NCBI GenBank assembly: GCA_002361935.1
Contig: DESD01000014.1
Coordinates: 1-48,323 of the forward strand
Direction of reading: 5' to 3'
Source of the DNA: Ruminococcaceae bacterium UBA3323
Lineage (GTDB): Bacteria; Bacillota; Clostridia; Oscillospirales; Acutalibacteraceae
Length of the DNA: 48,323 bases
Under the pieces are notes generated by a model. That model made no database searches. It saw nothing but the letters and a program-made list of their open reading frames with translations, and had not been told where the DNA came from. This document shows positions 13,643-22,722 of the stretch, piece by piece. The translations under genes were made by a program, and so were the position numbers. Position 1 is the first letter of the stretch. Every line of letters starts with the position of its first letter.

Positions 13643-15790
13643 TTACATTACCTCTGTATCCTCAAGGCGTTTATTAAAGAAAGAGATTGGTTTTTTGAAC
13701 GGAATCCGAATTACAAGTCCGATGACCAGAGCAATTACAATATATGCCGAAAGCTTCAGCAGATCAATCCAGTAATCACTGCCAAAGGTGCCGCAGACAC
13801 ATTCACGCATAGCATTTACAACATAGGTAAACGGAAGATACGGATGAATTGTTCGGAAGAATTTTGGAGTAACATCTATCGGGAACGTACCGCCCGAACC
13901 GCCAATCTGAATAACAAGAAGTATAACCGCAATGGCTTTTCCTATATCACCAAATGTTACGGTTAAAGAATAAATCAGAAAGCTGTAAACAAGCGAAGCA
14001 AAGCAGCCTGCAAGAACAAACAGCACCGGATGACAGCACTGAATACCAAGGAAAATCAAATCGCCAAGACAAATGATAAGCCCCTGCACCAAAGCAAGAG
14101 AAACAAAAAGCAGACCTCTTCCGAAATATTCCTGATACGGCTTTACCCGACCGAGTTCACTTTTATGCTTTACATTTGTTTTCAGAATTGCCACCAGCAC
14201 AATTCCGCCAACCCAGATAGCCAGCGTGCTGTAGAAAGGAGCCATGGCTGAGCCGTAATTTTCAACCTCGTAAACCTTATCTGTTTCAATGGAAACGGGG
14301 CAGGCCATAAATGCACCGAATTCACCTGAATTTCCTTTTATAATATTTAAAAACGCATTAAAGGATTCATTATGGCTTAAATTTGTTATATTCTTTGAAA
14401 GCACATCAAGCTCGGCAGAAACGCTTGTTAAAAGTGCCTGAAAGGAATCGGCACTGACTGAGCCGGCTGCCGTGGCAGCCTCAAGAGATTTTAAAACGGC
14501 AGCCATTTTTTCCTTATCATTGTCAAGCAGGGAAATCATATCCGATGCATTGCCAAGGGCGGATGTTAACGAAGCCACTGTGCTGTTTATCTGCGGAGCG
14601 GCAGTTTTTTTATAATCATCGGCAACCGAATTCATTTTAGCCGAAATGCTGCTGAGCCTTGCCGTTATATTTTTGAAATCAACAGGTTTATTGTTTTTTA
14701 ACGCCTTATCTATATCCGCTGCTGCCTTATTTGAAAGATCGGAAATACTGTTAAGCTCAGCAGCAAGCTCAGTTACCTTACTTATCGGAAGCGGAAGGCT
14801 GGAATTAATTTTGGATAGTATTTTCGAAGCAGTAGCCGCCTTTGCAGATATATCGGTTAATTTATTATAAGTATCCTTAAGTGCCGTATTTAATGATTCA
14901 TCTTCTTTTACGCCATTAATTCTGTTCTGTGCTTCCTGAACATAGGAAACGGCACTTTCAATTTCTTTGTTCAGGCTGTTTATAAATACACCTGCCGAAT
15001 CTGCTACGCCGGTAAGTGATTTTTCCACAGCGTTAACCGCATCCTGCGTGTTTTGAACAGCGGAGCCGGCATCACCGCTTAAGGAAGAAAGTTCTAAATC
15101 ATTAAGCTCTTTGCCAAGCTCTTTAATAAGACCTGCTGTTTCGGAAAAGCCGGAAACTGTTTTTTCAAGGCTGTTTATGCTTGTTTTGGCAGCATCAATC
15201 TGGTTGGAAAGCTGTTCAAAAAGATTATCATCCTTAACGGAAACATCATCGGAAATAATTCCGAAAACCTCACTTAAAACATCAACAACCGTTGTAACAA
15301 AAGATTCATTAACCTGTGTCTGAACGGTGGTAACAACCTTATCTGTTATCTTGGTTGCAATAGCATTTTTCTTTTCATTTGCATAATACGTAATTTTCGG
15401 CTGAACAAAATTGGATTTTACAATGCTTGTTAGGGATTCGCTGAAATTTTCGGGAATCTCAACAGCCGCATAATATTTGCCGGATTTAACACCGTTCATT
15501 GCTTCAGCCTTTGAAACGAATTTCCAGTCTATGGAATCATTTGCTTTCAGATTGGCTTCTATCTGATTGCCAACGCAAATACTCAGATTTTCTATTTGTG
15601 CTCCCTTATCGGCATTGATTACTGCAACCTGCATATTTCCCGTACTTCCGTAAGGATCCCAGTTTGCATAAATATTAAACCACGCATAAAGTGACGGCAG
15701 AACAGCAACGCCGATTATAAGAATAATTGCCATGGAATTTGTAAAAATCTTTTTTAAATCACGTTTAAATATTTTCAGAATCATTTTCAT
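13643..15790 (-). CDS. YhgE/Pip-like membrane protein
   Basis: A 715-residue protein with the YhgE/Pip plan. It has one N-terminal transmembrane helix (SMAIILIIGVAVLPSLYAWF, about residues 18-37) followed by the conserved NWDPYGSTGNMQVAVINADKGA, a long outer domain rich in heptad-like alpha-helix (about 190-480), and five or so C-terminal TMs of the ABC-2 type. Relatives include the Lactococcus phage infection protein Pip, B. subtilis YhgE, and membrane parts of type VII-like secretion; the true role is not settled. The start is set to the second ATG, 6 bases after GAGGAGG. It overlaps the preceding gene by 26 bp, so the pair is coupled. Confidence 0.88.
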   Translation of the reverse strand: MKMILKIFKRDLKKIFTNSMAIILIIGVAVLPSLYAWFNIYANWDPYGSTGNMQVAVINADKGAQIENLSICVGNQIEANLKANDSIDWKFVSKAEAMNGVKSGKYYAAVEIPENFSESLTSIVKSNFVQPKITYYANEKKNAIATKITDKVVTTVQTQVNESFVTTVVDVLSEVFGIISDDVSVKDDNLFEQLSNQIDAAKTSINSLEKTVSGFSETAGLIKELGKELNDLELSSLSGDAGSAVQNTQDAVNAVEKSLTGVADSAGVFINSLNKEIESAVSYVQEAQNRINGVKEDESLNTALKDTYNKLTDISAKAATASKILSKINSSLPLPISKVTELAAELNSISDLSNKAAADIDKALKNNKPVDFKNITARLSSISAKMNSVADDYKKTAAPQINSTVASLTSALGNASDMISLLDNDKEKMAAVLKSLEAATAAGSVSADSFQALLTSVSAELDVLSKNITNLSHNESFNAFLNIIKGNSGEFGAFMACPVSIETDKVYEVENYGSAMAPFYSTLAIWVGGIVLVAILKTNVKHKSELGRVKPYQEYFGRGLLFVSLALVQGLIICLGDLIFLGIQCCHPVLFVLAGCFASLVYSFLIYSLTVTFGDIGKAIAVILLVIQIGGSGGTFPIDVTPKFFRTIHPYLPFTYVVNAMRECVCGTFGSDYWIDLLKLSAYIVIALVIGLVIRIPFKKPISFFNKRLEDTEVM

Positions 15791-16229
15791 CTTCATCCTC
15801 CTCTATATCTGTCAAATAATCAAAATCTATTTCTTTAAACTCCGTTTCCTCTGCATTTTCAAGAAAACATATAAGGTTTTTCAGAAAAACATTTCTGAAA
15901 TAATCTAAAACCAAAAATACAAATACCAAAAGAAATATAAATACAATCCAGATGGAAAGCCAAAGCATTTTGCTGCCATGGCTATGCCCCATATAAAGAG
16001 CAAAAACCGTAAATAGCAAAAAAGCAGCTATTGAAACAGCCTTAAGCACATTTACAATTTTTATATACATGCTGCCCTTTGATAACAGCTTTTCACACAG
16101 AACAAAATACTTTTTCACAATATAACCCTCAAATTCATCGGAGGAATGCTTTTTCTTAAATTCTTTTAACTGACTTTCGGCGATATCCTTTGCATTGTAT
16201 TCGACCTTGTTTTTTTCATTTTCTGCCAC
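15765..16229 (-). CDS. two-TM membrane protein of unknown function
   Basis: About 154 residues: a charged N-terminal cytosolic part (AENEKNKVEYNAKDIAESQLKEFKKKH), two adjacent transmembrane helices (VLKAVSIAAFLLFTVFALYM and LSIWIVFIFLLVFVFLVLDY), and a strongly acidic C-terminus (DYLTDIEEDEDENDSENI). The chosen GTG has AAGGTG 7 bases upstream. No family is recognised. Its overlap with the YhgE-like gene suggests the two act together at the membrane. Confidence 0.7.
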   Translation of the reverse strand: MAENEKNKVEYNAKDIAESQLKEFKKKHSSDEFEGYIVKKYFVLCEKLLSKGSMYIKIVNVLKAVSIAAFLLFTVFALYMGHSHGSKMLWLSIWIVFIFLLVFVFLVLDYFRNVFLKNLICFLENAEETEFKEIDFDYLTDIEEDEDENDSENI

Positions 16230-16262
16230 AACGCACACCTTCTTCTTAAAATTATACAATTC

Positions 16263-16291
16263 ATTATAGTTTGTAATATATCAAGACGCAA
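16263..16291 (-). promoter_or_regulatory. promoter of the two-TM/YhgE operon
   Basis: Minus-strand TTGCGT (16286-16291), 17-base spacer, TATAAT (16263-16268), 33 bp before the GTG start. Confidence 0.5.
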
Positions 16292-16352
16292 GACGTTTTT
16301 ACTGTTTGTTTATTATTTATTTACAATTTGTATTACAAGGCGTTTAAACTGT

Positions 16353-16384
16353 AAAAAAGGACTTGCCCGAAATTGAGCAAGTCC
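16353..16384 (-). terminator. terminator of the MBL-fold gene
   Basis: Stem GGACTTGC / GCAAGTCC with a 10-base loop followed by TTTTTT on the minus strand, 14 bp after the stop. Confidence 0.9.
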
Positions 16385-16397
16385 ATATAAATTCATA

Positions 16398-17276
16398 TTA
16401 GATTTTGTTCCACAAAAGCTGATTATCAACAAATGAAGCATCAATTTTTCCGTTATTTTTCAGCCATGAAAGATAAGAACGGACTGTGCTGCCTGCAAGA
16501 ACATACTGCTCAAAATTCATTTTGAGATGATATTCATCAAAAATACATTTTAAAAGAGATTCACTGTTCATAGGCGTTTTCAGCAATTCCGTAATTTTAT
16601 CAGCAATTTCATAAACCTTTTTCTGATTAAAATCAGCCAACTCCCTGATATCATCTGTTGCCTCTGCGTGGGACGGAACAAACATATCAGCCTCAAGCCC
16701 CTTTACCATATCCAATGTTTTCAGATATTCGGCAATATCATAGATAAAGGAAATCTGATATTTTTCAAGCGTTTCTCTGCTGCTTAAGCAATCTGCAAGG
16801 AAAACAACATTATCAGGTGTACGGAAGCCTGCCATATCAAAAAAGTGGCCCTTTAACGGTATAATTTCTATTTCATCAGGAAAGGAGGCATCGCTGAAGG
16901 CTGTTGCACTGCTTGGTTTGGCAAGAAGAAATTTGTGCATTAAATCTTCAGGAGGAAAGCCGCCGTACAAAAAGGACGGCTCCAATACAGGATATTCCGT
17001 AAAGGCCTTTTCAATGCCGTCTGTAAACACCCTGCATCCCGTTTGCTGCTGAAGATATTGATTTCCTCCGATATGATCCGCATTGGAATGTGTATTCAGA
17101 ATACCCTTCAGTTTCCATCCGTTTTCATCAAGGATTTTTCTGACCTTTCTGCCTGCATCCTTATCATTTCCGCTGTCTATCAAATAAACGCCATTTTCGC
17201 TTTGCCTGTAAATACCGATTTTAGCAGGGCAGTTTATATAATAGCATTTTTCACTTATTTTGGTTAATTCAAACAT
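16398..17276 (-). CDS. MBL-fold metallohydrolase
   Basis: A 292-residue metallo-beta-lactamase-fold protein. The metal motif is THSNADHIGG (about 62-71), so the usual HxHxDH has become HxNxDH with the second His replaced by Asn. Other ligands seem kept: His in LKGHFFDMAG, Asp in FLADCLSS, His in VPSHAEAT. The C-terminal 70 residues form a helical extension (winged-helix-like: SESLLKCIFDEYHLKMNFEQYVLAGSTVRSYLSWL). It may hydrolyse a thioester, phosphodiester or lactone; the substrate is unknown. It is alone between a good Shine-Dalgarno (AGGAGC) and a strong terminator. Confidence 0.85.
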   Translation of the reverse strand: MFELTKISEKCYYINCPAKIGIYRQSENGVYLIDSGNDKDAGRKVRKILDENGWKLKGILNTHSNADHIGGNQYLQQQTGCRVFTDGIEKAFTEYPVLEPSFLYGGFPPEDLMHKFLLAKPSSATAFSDASFPDEIEIIPLKGHFFDMAGFRTPDNVVFLADCLSSRETLEKYQISFIYDIAEYLKTLDMVKGLEADMFVPSHAEATDDIRELADFNQKKVYEIADKITELLKTPMNSESLLKCIFDEYHLKMNFEQYVLAGSTVRSYLSWLKNNGKIDASFVDNQLLWNKI

Positions 17277-17333
17277 AAATCTCGCTCCTAAAAAAGATAA
17301 GGAGAGAACCGATATTCCCTTCTTACAAATAGA

Positions 17334-18512
<1,179 letters not shown>

Positions 18513-18580
18513 AAGTATTCTCCTTTCAGCAGGCAACAGCCGAAACAGCAGCTGCGGCTGCCTTCCTTTTATTGCCCAAA

Positions 18581-18605
18581 CAAAAACACACTCTGCCGAG
18601 TGTGT
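18581..18605 (-). terminator. riboswitch-controlled terminator before metK
   Basis: Minus-strand stem ACACACTC / GAGTGTGT with loop GGCA, followed by TTTTGTTT. Its 5' arm with the loop (CACTCGG) is complementary to CCGAGTG at the 3' end of the aptamer, giving a mutually exclusive antiterminator. Confidence 0.9.
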
Positions 18606-18613
18606 TCCGTAAA

Positions 18614-18726
18614 CTCATCACTCGGTTTAATCATTAAAATTAAATCATACCGCAGGAATTAGCACCTTGCTTAAAAGCAGGTTGCTGTGGCGTCATAAGG
18701 CCTGTCCCTCAGCCACTCTTGATAAG
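18614..18726 (-). ncRNA. SAM-I (S-box) riboswitch
   Basis: The minus strand carries the S-box core: CTTATCAAGAG, GGCTGAGGGA, GACGCCACAGCAACC and GGTGCTAATTCC in the canonical order. P1 is CTTATCA pairing with TGATGAG (one G-U pair). P4 is the AT-rich hairpin between GGT and ACC after CTAATTCC. It lies between the metK promoter and the start codon and is linked to the terminator at 18581-18605. High SAM stabilises P1, frees the terminator and stops metK transcription (established for the class). Confidence 0.96.
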
Positions 18727-18746
18727 GTACTGTTAACTTTGAAACT

Positions 18747-18775
18747 ATGATAACGCAACTGTACTGAATTGTCAA
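18747..18775 (-). promoter_or_regulatory. metK promoter
   Basis: Minus-strand TTGACA (18770-18775), 17-base spacer, TATCAT (18747-18752), just upstream of the riboswitch. Confidence 0.8.
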
Positions 18776-18845
18776 TATATATTTTTATGTAAAAATAAAT
18801 TCGTGAAATTTAAAAAATGTTCATCATTTATACAAACTTTGGATA

Positions 18846-18874
18846 TTGAAACGAATTTATATTTTGTATATAAT
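18846..18874 (+). promoter_or_regulatory. promoter of the SDR-zinc ribbon gene
   Basis: TTGAAA (18846-18851), 17-base spacer, TATAAT (18869-18874), 38 bp before the start codon. No operator-like repeat is seen. Confidence 0.7.
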
Positions 18875-18912
18875 TAGTTTAGAAATTGTTTAGAAATCAG
18901 AGGTGCTGACAA

Positions 18913-20475
18913 ATGGCAAGAAAAACAGTGTTTATAACAGGCGGAACAGGCACAATGGGTTGGTCTGCAATTAAATATATGTTAAAAAAGCCCACAAAAA
19001 TCAATTTAAAAATATTAGCAAGAAAAAGCAAAAAGAACATAGAACTTCTTACCCCGTATATGGCAAAGCCGAATGTTAAAATAATATGGGGGGATTTTCT
19101 TGATTACGATGCAATACTGAAGGGCGTTGAGGGCAGCGATTATGTTCTTCACATCGGCGGAATGGTTTCCCCTGCCGCTGACTGGAAGCCTTATTTAACA
19201 CAGAAAACAAATATCGGAGCAGCTGAAAACATCTGCAAAGCAGTGCTTGCGCAGCCTGATCCGGATGCAATTAAGGTTTGCTATGTCGGTTCCGTCGCAC
19301 AGACGGGCGGCAGAAACTATCCGATTCACTGGGGCAGATGCGGAGATCCGATTAAAATTTCAATTTACGATCACTATGCCATTTCAAAAACAATTGCCGA
19401 ACGCATTTTTGTGGAAAGCGGAATTAAAAACTGGGTTGTTCTCAGACAGACAGGCATACTTTATCCAAGCATTCTGAACAATCTTGACCCGATTATGTAT
19501 CATGTTCCGCTTAACGGTGTACTTGAGTGGTGCACTGTTGAAGATGCAGGCAGAGTAATGTGCAATCTTGTGCTTGAGGATATGGCCGGAAATCTCGGCA
19601 AGGATTTCTGGAATCATTTTTACAACATAGGTTCAGGAGAGGAATACAGAATTTCCAATTACGAATTTATGTGTATCTTATTGGAAACACTTGGTCTGGC
19701 CTCCCCCGAGAAGCTGTTTTCGCCGAACTGGTTTATAACCAAAAATTTCCACGGCCATTTCTTTGCAGACAGCGATAAGCTTGATGACTATCTGCATTTC
19801 CGGGGAAATATGCCGATTAAAAATTACTTTAAATATCTTGCAAGTCAGTTGGAATTTGAATACAAATTGGCAAAAAGAATTTCTAAGGACGTTGTTGCCT
19901 TTTTCGTTAAGCCGTTTATGAAAAAGGTTGCATCCACACCCGATTTCGGAACACTGGACTGGATTGAGAAAGACAACACTGTAAGAATCAATGCTTTTTT
20001 CGGTTCTAAAGAAGCATGGGAACGCATTCCGAAAAAATGGGCTGACTTTAAAATAATGAAGTTTGAGAAAAACACAAGCATTTCCGAAAGATTCAAGCTT
20101 GACCACGGATATGACGAGGATAAGCCCGAAGCTGAGCTTGACATTGAGGACATGAAGATGGCGGCTAAATTCAGAGGCGGCAACTGCTTATCCGAAAGCA
20201 TGGAAAAGGGAAATCTTTCGAAAAAGCTTAAATGGAAATGCGGCCACTGCGGTGCGGAATTTGAAGCAAGCCCTGCACTTATACTGCTTGGCGGCCATTG
20301 GTGCCCCGAATGCTTTGTACCTCATGAAAAATGGGATTATAATTCCATTGCCAAAACCAATCCGTTCTTTGCGCAGGTATGGTATCCAAGCCATTCCAAA
20401 AGCGAAACGGATGTATATTATTTTGATGATTTGTTCCATTTAAACGGTGTTAAATGGGATGATATAAAAAGATAA
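18913..20475 (+). CDS. NAD-dependent epimerase/dehydratase (extended SDR) with C-terminal zinc ribbon
   Basis: 520 residues. The N-terminal half is an extended short-chain dehydrogenase: nucleotide motif TGGTGTMG (about 9-16), WGDFLD, GSVAQ, and the catalytic pair YAISK near residue 156. A middle part (about 290-430) has no assignment. At about 443-468 lies a zinc ribbon, CGHC...CPEC, of the kind seen in DNA- or RNA-related and surface-repeat proteins, followed by a short Trp/Asp/Tyr-rich end. An SDR fused to a zinc ribbon is unusual. The substrate may be a nucleotide sugar or steroid-like compound; nothing nearby decides. It is a single gene with its own promoter and AGAGGTG site. Confidence 0.85.
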   Translation: MARKTVFITGGTGTMGWSAIKYMLKKPTKINLKILARKSKKNIELLTPYMAKPNVKIIWGDFLDYDAILKGVEGSDYVLHIGGMVSPAADWKPYLTQKTNIGAAENICKAVLAQPDPDAIKVCYVGSVAQTGGRNYPIHWGRCGDPIKISIYDHYAISKTIAERIFVESGIKNWVVLRQTGILYPSILNNLDPIMYHVPLNGVLEWCTVEDAGRVMCNLVLEDMAGNLGKDFWNHFYNIGSGEEYRISNYEFMCILLETLGLASPEKLFSPNWFITKNFHGHFFADSDKLDDYLHFRGNMPIKNYFKYLASQLEFEYKLAKRISKDVVAFFVKPFMKKVASTPDFGTLDWIEKDNTVRINAFFGSKEAWERIPKKWADFKIMKFEKNTSISERFKLDHGYDEDKPEAELDIEDMKMAAKFRGGNCLSESMEKGNLSKKLKWKCGHCGAEFEASPALILLGGHWCPECFVPHEKWDYNSIAKTNPFFAQVWYPSHSKSETDVYYFDDLFHLNGVKWDDIKR

Positions 20476-20478
20476 GCC

Positions 20479-20508
20479 AAAGGGAGCAGGTTAAAACCTG
20501 CTCCCTTT
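20479..20508. terminator. hairpin between convergent genes
   Basis: A 14-bp stem (AAAGGGAGCAGGTT / AACCTGCTCCCTTT) with a 2-base loop separates the SDR gene from araD. T-runs on either side are short, so strength is uncertain. Confidence 0.75.
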
Positions 20509-20511
20509 CAA

Positions 20512-21222
20512 CTATTTATTTTGGCCATAATAGGCATTTTTGCCGTGCTTTCTCTGATAATGCTTATCCAGAAGATATTGTTCTATGCCGATATTTGAAT
20601 TTTCGCTCATTGCGGCAACACGCTCTGTTCTGGAAGCCATTTTGGCAACCTCTTCAAGAATAAGTGCATTTTCAACTGCCTTGAAAGGGTCTTTACCCCA
20701 AGTGAACGGACCGTGGCGGTGAACAAGAACAGCCGGGCATTCCTCTGCCTTTATTCCCCTTTTTTCAAACTCTTCAACAATAACCTTCCCTGTATTCAGC
20801 TCATATCCGCCGTTTACCTCGGTTTCGGTTAATCCCCTTGCACAGGGAATGTCACCATTTGCAAAATCAGCGTGGGTTGTTCCGTAAGCAGGAATATCCC
20901 TGCCCGCCTGTGCCCACGAGCAAGCCCAGCTTGAATGCGTATGCACAATGCCGCCGATATCATCGAAGCTTTTGTAAAGCTCAAGATGAGTTGGTGTATC
21001 AGAAGAGGGGTTCAGTTTACCCTCAACCTTGTTTCCGTTTAAATCCATAACAACCATATCATCAGCTGTCATCGTGCTGTAAGGCACACCGGACGGCTTG
21101 ATAACAAACAGCCCTTTATCTCTGTCTATTGCAGAAACATTGCCCCAGGTAAGCACAACCAAACCATATTCAACCAGCTGAAGATTTGCTTTGAAAACTT
21201 TTTCTTTTAATTCTTCCAACAT
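20512..21222 (-). CDS. araD: L-ribulose-5-phosphate 4-epimerase
   Basis: A 236-residue class II aldolase-like zinc enzyme that turns L-ribulose-5-P into D-xylulose-5-P, the entry to the pentose phosphate pathway. Seen: LTWGNVSAIDR, KPSGVPY, SSDTPTHLELY, the zinc ligands in GIVHTHSSWACSWAQAG and VHRHGPFTWG. Last gene of araB-araA-araD; it begins 10 bp after araA with its own GAGG site. Confidence 0.96.
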   Translation of the reverse strand: MLEELKEKVFKANLQLVEYGLVVLTWGNVSAIDRDKGLFVIKPSGVPYSTMTADDMVVMDLNGNKVEGKLNPSSDTPTHLELYKSFDDIGGIVHTHSSWACSWAQAGRDIPAYGTTHADFANGDIPCARGLTETEVNGGYELNTGKVIVEEFEKRGIKAEECPAVLVHRHGPFTWGKDPFKAVENALILEEVAKMASRTERVAAMSENSNIGIEQYLLDKHYQRKHGKNAYYGQNK

Positions 21223-21232
21223 CGTTTATTCC

Positions 21233-22705
21233 TCACATACCAAGCTTATAAGCAATATCATTATAGAAAAGCTCTTTTCTGAATGCATTGATTTCAGTAT
21301 TTTCATTGATATGAACAAACTCAATACCCATAATTTCTGCGAAATCACGCATATTATCGGCAGTTAAGCTATAGGACAACACACTGTGATGCGCTCCGCC
21401 TGCATAGATCCACGCTTCAGCAGAGGTCTGAAGACAAGGAAGCGGCTTCCACAAAACACCTGCAACAGGAAGCTTAGGCATGGCATTTTTCTGTTCCTTG
21501 CATTCAACATCGTTGCAGATAAGGCGAAGTCTGTCACCCATATCAACAAGCGTTACAACAATACCTTTTCCTGTCTGAGCCTTGAAAACAAGCCTTGCAG
21601 GGTCTTCCCTATCGCCTATTCCAAGCGGATGAACCTGAATTTTAGCCTTTTCTGCTGCACAGCTTGGGTCAACCTCAAGCATATGAGAACCGAGAAGCAT
21701 TTCGTTACCCGGCTCAAAATGATAGGTATAATCCTCCATAAACACAGTGCCGCCGTCAAGCCCCTCTGCCATGGATTTCATAACTCTGAGCATTGCGGCA
21801 ACCTTCCAGTCACCCTCTGCACCAAAGCCATATCCCTGACGCATTAAATCCTGCGCAGCAAGACCGGGAAGCTGGCGAAGACCTTGTAAATCTTCAAAAT
21901 TTGTATGGAAAGCATTGAAATTGTATCTATCAAGGAATTTCTTAAGAGCTACCTCTTCTCTTGCCTGATAGCGAACAGCATCTATATTATCCGTATCCAT
22001 AATATAATGCTTTTCATATTCAGCCATCTGTGCATCAATTTCAGCCTCTGTTACAGTCTCAACCTCTTTAATCACATCGCCGACACCGAAATGGTCTACC
22101 TGCCAGCCAAGCTTAATCTGAGCTTCAATCTTATCACCGTCTGTTACTGCAACATTGCGCATATTATCGGAAATACGAAGCACATGGGTTTTTCTTGACT
22201 CAGCCGCACCTATTGCTGCACGAATCCAGGTTTCCATTTTTCTTTGAAAAGCCTCATCCTTCCAGTAGCCTGCTATAACCTTTCTGTTCAGACGCATACG
22301 GGCTGAAATAAAACCGTGCTCTCTGTCTCCGTGAGCAGACTGATTTAGATTCATAAAATCCATATCAATATCATTCCACGGAATATCCCTGTTAAACTGC
22401 GTATTCACATGAAGATACGGCTTCTGAAGCGCATTGAAGCCTGCTATCCATGCCTTTGACGGAGAAAAGGTATGCATCCAGGTTATAACACCTGCGCACT
22501 TTTCATCGCAGTTTGCAGCCTGCATAACATCAAGGATTTCCTTTGATGTTTTCACGCATGGCTTTGCAATGATTCTGCACGGAAGCTTGCTGCTCCATTC
22601 GCTGCACATTTCCTGCGCGTGAGAATCAATTGTTTCAAAAATATCTTCACCGTAAAGGAACTGGGTTCCTACAACAAACCAAAATTCATAATCTTTGATT
22701 GACAT
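21233..22705 (-). CDS. araA: L-arabinose isomerase
   Basis: A 490-residue Mn-dependent isomerase that converts L-arabinose to L-ribulose. It aligns with bacterial AraA: WFVVGTQFLYGED near the N-terminus, TWMHTFSPSKAWI, LNQSAHGDREHG, GFGAEGDWK, the metal-binding FMEDYTYHF, and GAHHSVLS near the C-terminus. The length is normal. It lies between araB and araD in one operon, starting after AGAGGTAAATGTT. Confidence 0.97.
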   Translation of the reverse strand: MSIKDYEFWFVVGTQFLYGEDIFETIDSHAQEMCSEWSSKLPCRIIAKPCVKTSKEILDVMQAANCDEKCAGVITWMHTFSPSKAWIAGFNALQKPYLHVNTQFNRDIPWNDIDMDFMNLNQSAHGDREHGFISARMRLNRKVIAGYWKDEAFQRKMETWIRAAIGAAESRKTHVLRISDNMRNVAVTDGDKIEAQIKLGWQVDHFGVGDVIKEVETVTEAEIDAQMAEYEKHYIMDTDNIDAVRYQAREEVALKKFLDRYNFNAFHTNFEDLQGLRQLPGLAAQDLMRQGYGFGAEGDWKVAAMLRVMKSMAEGLDGGTVFMEDYTYHFEPGNEMLLGSHMLEVDPSCAAEKAKIQVHPLGIGDREDPARLVFKAQTGKGIVVTLVDMGDRLRLICNDVECKEQKNAMPKLPVAGVLWKPLPCLQTSAEAWIYAGGAHHSVLSYSLTADNMRDFAEIMGIEFVHINENTEINAFRKELFYNDIAYKLGM

Positions 22706-22722
22706 AACATTTACCTCTTTGT

